Notes under the pieces: model-generated
What the model saw: the letters and a program-made list of their open reading frames with translations, nothing else
Database searches by the model: none
Told to the model about the DNA's origin: nothing
Program-made: the position numbers and the translations under genes
Source of the DNA: an uncultured Clostridia bacterium
GTDB lineage: Bacteria > Bacillota > Clostridia > Christensenellales > Borkfalkiaceae
Assembly: GCA_934248055.1 (NCBI GenBank)
Contig: CAKQKI010000007.1
Location: 39,373-103,372, forward strand
Reading direction: 5' to 3'
Length of the DNA stretch: 64,000 nucleotides
Shown here: positions 62,556-64,000 of the stretch, piece by piece
Position numbering within the stretch: the stretch's first letter is position 1
Layout: each line of letters starts with the position of its first letter

Positions 62556-63213
62556 GTACAACTTAAAAATTTCAGAGTTATTTGACGATATTCCCGATAA
62601 TTTGCGCGCGGATTTTGAAAGCGTCGACTATGCCTGGGAAATCATTCCGAAAATTAAAGACGTTATCGCCAAAATAATAAAAAACCCCGACGACGGTTAT
62701 GCGGTTTTGTCGGAAGGGGTACTGGTCGGCAAAAACGTAAAGATCGCGAAAACCGCAACAATTATTCCCCCTGCCGTAATAGGTAACGACGTGGAAATCC
62801 GCCCCGGCGCGTATATAAGGGGCAACGTTTACATAGGCGATAGGTGCGTTGTCGGGAATTCGTCGGAACTAAAAAACTGCATATTGCTCACGCACGTTCA
62901 GGCTCCGCACTATAATTACGTCGGCGACTCGATTCTCGGAAACAACTCGCACTTGGGCGCGGGGGCGATTTGCTCTAATTTAAAAAGCGACGGGAAAAAC
63001 GTCGTCGTGCATGCAGACAAAAATTACGCCACCGATTTAAGAAAATTCGGGGCGATTTTAGGCGATTATGCAGACGTCGGCTGCGGCAGCGTTTTAAACC
63101 CCGGCACCGTTATAGGCAAACGCACACAAGTGTATCCGCTTACTATGGCAAGGGGAGCATACCCCGAAGACTCGATAGTTAAATCGACCGATACTGTCGT
63201 AAAAAAACGATAG
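62548..63213 (+). CDS. GlmU-C-like left-handed beta-helix acyltransferase
   Basis: A 221-residue protein starting at GTG 62548, inside the mutase 3' end. The N-terminal ~60 residues are helical (SELFDDIPDNLRADFESVDYAWEIIPKI). The rest is a hexapeptide left-handed beta-helix (VGKNVKIAKTATIIPPAVIG, NDVEIRPGAYIRGNVYIGDR, CVVGNSSELKNCILLTHVQA) with PHYNYVGDSILG and GCGSVLNPGTVIGKRTQVYP, typical of GlmU C-terminal or related nucleotide-sugar enzymes. No uridylyltransferase domain is present, so an acetyltransferase on GlcN-1-phosphate or a similar sugar is likelier than a full GlmU. Pairing with the mutase fits the UDP-GlcNAc route. A terminator follows. Confidence 0.85.
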   Translation: MIKYNLKISELFDDIPDNLRADFESVDYAWEIIPKIKDVIAKIIKNPDDGYAVLSEGVLVGKNVKIAKTATIIPPAVIGNDVEIRPGAYIRGNVYIGDRCVVGNSSELKNCILLTHVQAPHYNYVGDSILGNNSHLGAGAICSNLKSDGKNVVVHADKNYATDLRKFGAILGDYADVGCGSVLNPGTVIGKRTQVYPLTMARGAYPEDSIVKSTDTVVKKR

Positions 63214-63232
63214 ACTAAAATACTTTTCTAAA

Positions 63233-63269
63233 AAAAACACGGCAAGGTTGAACGCTACCGTGTTTTTTA
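63233..63269 (+). terminator. Terminator after the acyltransferase gene
   Basis: ACACGG pairs with CCGTGT, an A run lies before it and a T run after it. On the minus strand it is also the last of three hairpins in the tRNA-linked repeat series. Confidence 0.75.
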
Positions 63270-63283
63270 TTTGGTCATGTGGG

Positions 63284-63421
63284 GAGAGATTTTCTTCTTG
63301 AAATTTGCAAAACAGAAGGAAAAGACGAAATAGTGTTTTGCAAATTTCTTCGGTCATCGCTAAAAACAGTTCATAGGACTGTTTTTACGCCTTACGGCGT
63401 CGCTCTCAGTTCAAATCTCTC
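63284..63421. repeat. 138-bp structured repeat with tRNA-Gln pieces, copy 1
   Basis: Bounded by GAGAGATTT and AAATCTCTC, the T-arm sequence of the nearby tRNA-Gln in opposite orientations. Inside are GAAATTTGCAAAAC/GTTTTGCAAATTTC, AAAAACAGT/ACTGTTTTT and ACGCC/GGCGT hairpins. It differs from copy 2 at about five positions. The flanking tRNA-like GTCATGTGGG is degenerate compared with copy 2. Confidence 0.85.
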
Positions 63422-63432
63422 ATCGGACAAAC

Positions 63433-63469
63433 AAAAAAAACACAACGGAAATTACCCGTTGTGCTTTTT
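63433..63469. terminator. Hairpin between the two repeat copies
   Basis: CACAACGG pairs with CCGTTGTG; T runs lie on both sides depending on strand. On the minus strand it follows a tRNA-like CACCCCAGCCA end, mimicking the arrangement after the real tRNA. Confidence 0.7.
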
Positions 63470-63484
63470 CTCTTGGCTGGGGTG

Positions 63485-63622
63485 GAGAGATTTTCTTCTT
63501 GAAATTTGCAAAACAGAAGGAAAAAACGAAATAATGTTTTGCAAATTTCTTCGGTCATCGCTAAAAACAGTTCGCAGGACTGTTTTTACGCCTGACGGCG
63601 TCGCTCTCAGTTCAAATCTCTC
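63485..63622. repeat. 138-bp structured repeat with tRNA-Gln pieces, copy 2
   Basis: Same length and structure as 63284-63421. On the minus strand it runs straight into CTCCACCCCAGCCA, which is identical to the 3' end of the adjacent tRNA-Gln including CCA. Confidence 0.88.
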
Positions 63623-63641
63623 TTTAACCGCATCACAAGTA

Positions 63642-63678
63642 AAACAAAAAGAACAAGTAAAAACCTGTTCTTTTTGTT
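63642..63678 (-). terminator. Terminator of the tRNA-Gln gene
   Basis: A perfect 14-bp stem, AAACAAAAAGAACA with TGTTCTTTTTGTTT, begins directly after the encoded CCA on the minus strand. Confidence 0.8.
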
Positions 63679-63753
63679 TGGCTGGGGTGGAGAGATTTGA
63701 ACTCCCGGATGACGGAGTCAGAGTCCGTAGCCTTACCGCTTGGCGACACCCCA
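63679..63753 (-). tRNA. tRNA-Gln (anticodon CTG)
   Basis: The minus strand gives acceptor TGGGGTG/CACCCCA with discriminator G and an encoded CCA. The D arm is GCCAAGCGGTAAGGC, and the anticodon stem-loop ACGGACTCTGACTCCGT carries CTG, reading CAG. The T arm is GGGAG-TTCAAAT-CTCTC. Length is 75 with CCA. The body closely follows the usual bacterial tRNA-Gln sequence, so the identity is firm. A terminator follows immediately. Confidence 0.95.
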
Positions 63754-63771
63754 ATTTTTCTTTGCTTAAAT

Positions 63772-63800
63772 ATAATAGCAAATTTTTTTCAAAAATACAA
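63772..63800 (-). promoter_or_regulatory. Probable promoter of the tRNA-Gln gene
   Basis: Read on the minus strand: TTGTAT, 17 bases, TATTAT, with the -10 about 18 bases from the mature 5' end. Confidence 0.5.
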
Positions 63801-63923
63801 CTCTTTTAATGCGGTTTTTGAAAAAAAATAATCGGTTTTTATCAAAGAAAAGATAAAAAGACGAAGATAAGTTCTTTAAACGGCGCCGTTGCAATAAAAA
63901 ACAAAACGTTTCCGACAATTATA

Positions 63924-64000
63924 TTAGCCACAAGCGATTGCGTTTGAACCCGCCAAAGCGCCGATATTTACGCGCTTTATGCCGAATTCGCCTTCGCCCG
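63924..64000 (-). CDS. C-terminal end of a minus-strand gene (partial)
   Basis: On the minus strand, entering from the window edge, one frame stays open and reads GEGEFGIKRVNIGALAGSNA then IACG and stop. Codon choice (GAA GGC GAA TTC GGC) matches the genes in the window. The piece is too short to name. A perfect AAACGGCGCCGTTT-like palindrome lies about 35 bases after the stop (63878-63890). Confidence 0.4.
   Translation of the reverse strand, partial: GEGEFGIKRVNIGALAGSNAIACG

Noticed and set aside
63279..63809. A 176-codon frame ending in VERFELPDDGVRVRSLTAWRHPN
   Set aside because: It is a read-through of the two structured repeats and the antisense of tRNA-Gln; such translations are a known annotation artefact.
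1..64000. CRISPR array, rRNA genes, complete insertion sequences or prophage
   Set aside because: No regularly spaced short repeats, rRNA-like sequence, transposase, integrase or phage structural gene was seen. The LRR-coding repeats are irregular and translated.

Overview
The window suggests a gut-type, Clostridia-like member of the Bacillota. I infer this from the strong Shine-Dalgarno sites (AGGAGG-like), near-consensus sigma-70 promoters with 17-bp spacers, many lipobox lipoproteins, CUT1 sugar transporters, GH36 and GH112 host-glycan enzymes, BspA-type leucine-rich repeats and InlB-type repeats. Species cannot be named from the sequence alone.

Layout. (1) 1-1016: a small InlB-repeat lipoprotein with a terminator. 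(2) 1041-6952: a stand-alone 1880-residue DUF4011/superfamily-1 helicase with a C-terminal nuclease-like fold, of a type linked to phage defence. (3) 7071-30553: a co-directional cluster behind one strong promoter. It holds a 2483-aa BspA-like lipoprotein, a small membrane protein, a BatA-like VWA protein, a second VWA protein, a 930-aa BspA-like lipoprotein, a 1646-aa lipoprotein, a MoxR AAA ATPase and a DUF58 protein. (4) 30564-32040: an M18 aminopeptidase with its own promoter and terminator. (5) 32112-35352: a sugar isomerase/epimerase-like TIM barrel facing away from a GH36 alpha-galactosidase, each with a clear promoter. (6) 35537-54582: a DeoR-type regulator divergent from an ~18-kb operon of ABC sugar uptake genes, large secreted or lipid-anchored proteins, a 52-residue peptide missed by long-ORF filters, a second TIM-barrel protein, a DUF4091-like protein and an SGNH esterase. 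(7) 54586-56238: a Gfo/Idh/MocA oxidoreductase and a truncated AraC-family regulator, enclosed by 24-bp direct repeats. (8) 56249-58602: a GH112 galacto-N-biose/lacto-N-biose phosphorylase. (9) 58606-60217: a REP-like palindrome and a lipoprotein on the minus strand. (10) 60629-63269: an HTH-phosphohexomutase fusion translationally coupled to a GlmU-C-like acyltransferase. (11) 63284-64000: a tRNA-Gln(CTG) gene and two structured repeats carrying pieces of that tRNA, then the end of a minus-strand gene.

How it fits together. Regions 5-8 look like a host-glycan utilisation island. The clearest regulatory signal is an identical 18-bp sequence, followed at the same distance by a second TGATTGAT element, upstream of both the ABC operon and the Gfo/Idh gene, which ties the two into one regulon. 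Region 3 pairs a MoxR/DUF58/VWA machine with giant surface lipoproteins, a combination that suggests a role in assembling or quality-controlling the surface layer. Region 10 points to amino-sugar/UDP-GlcNAc metabolism.
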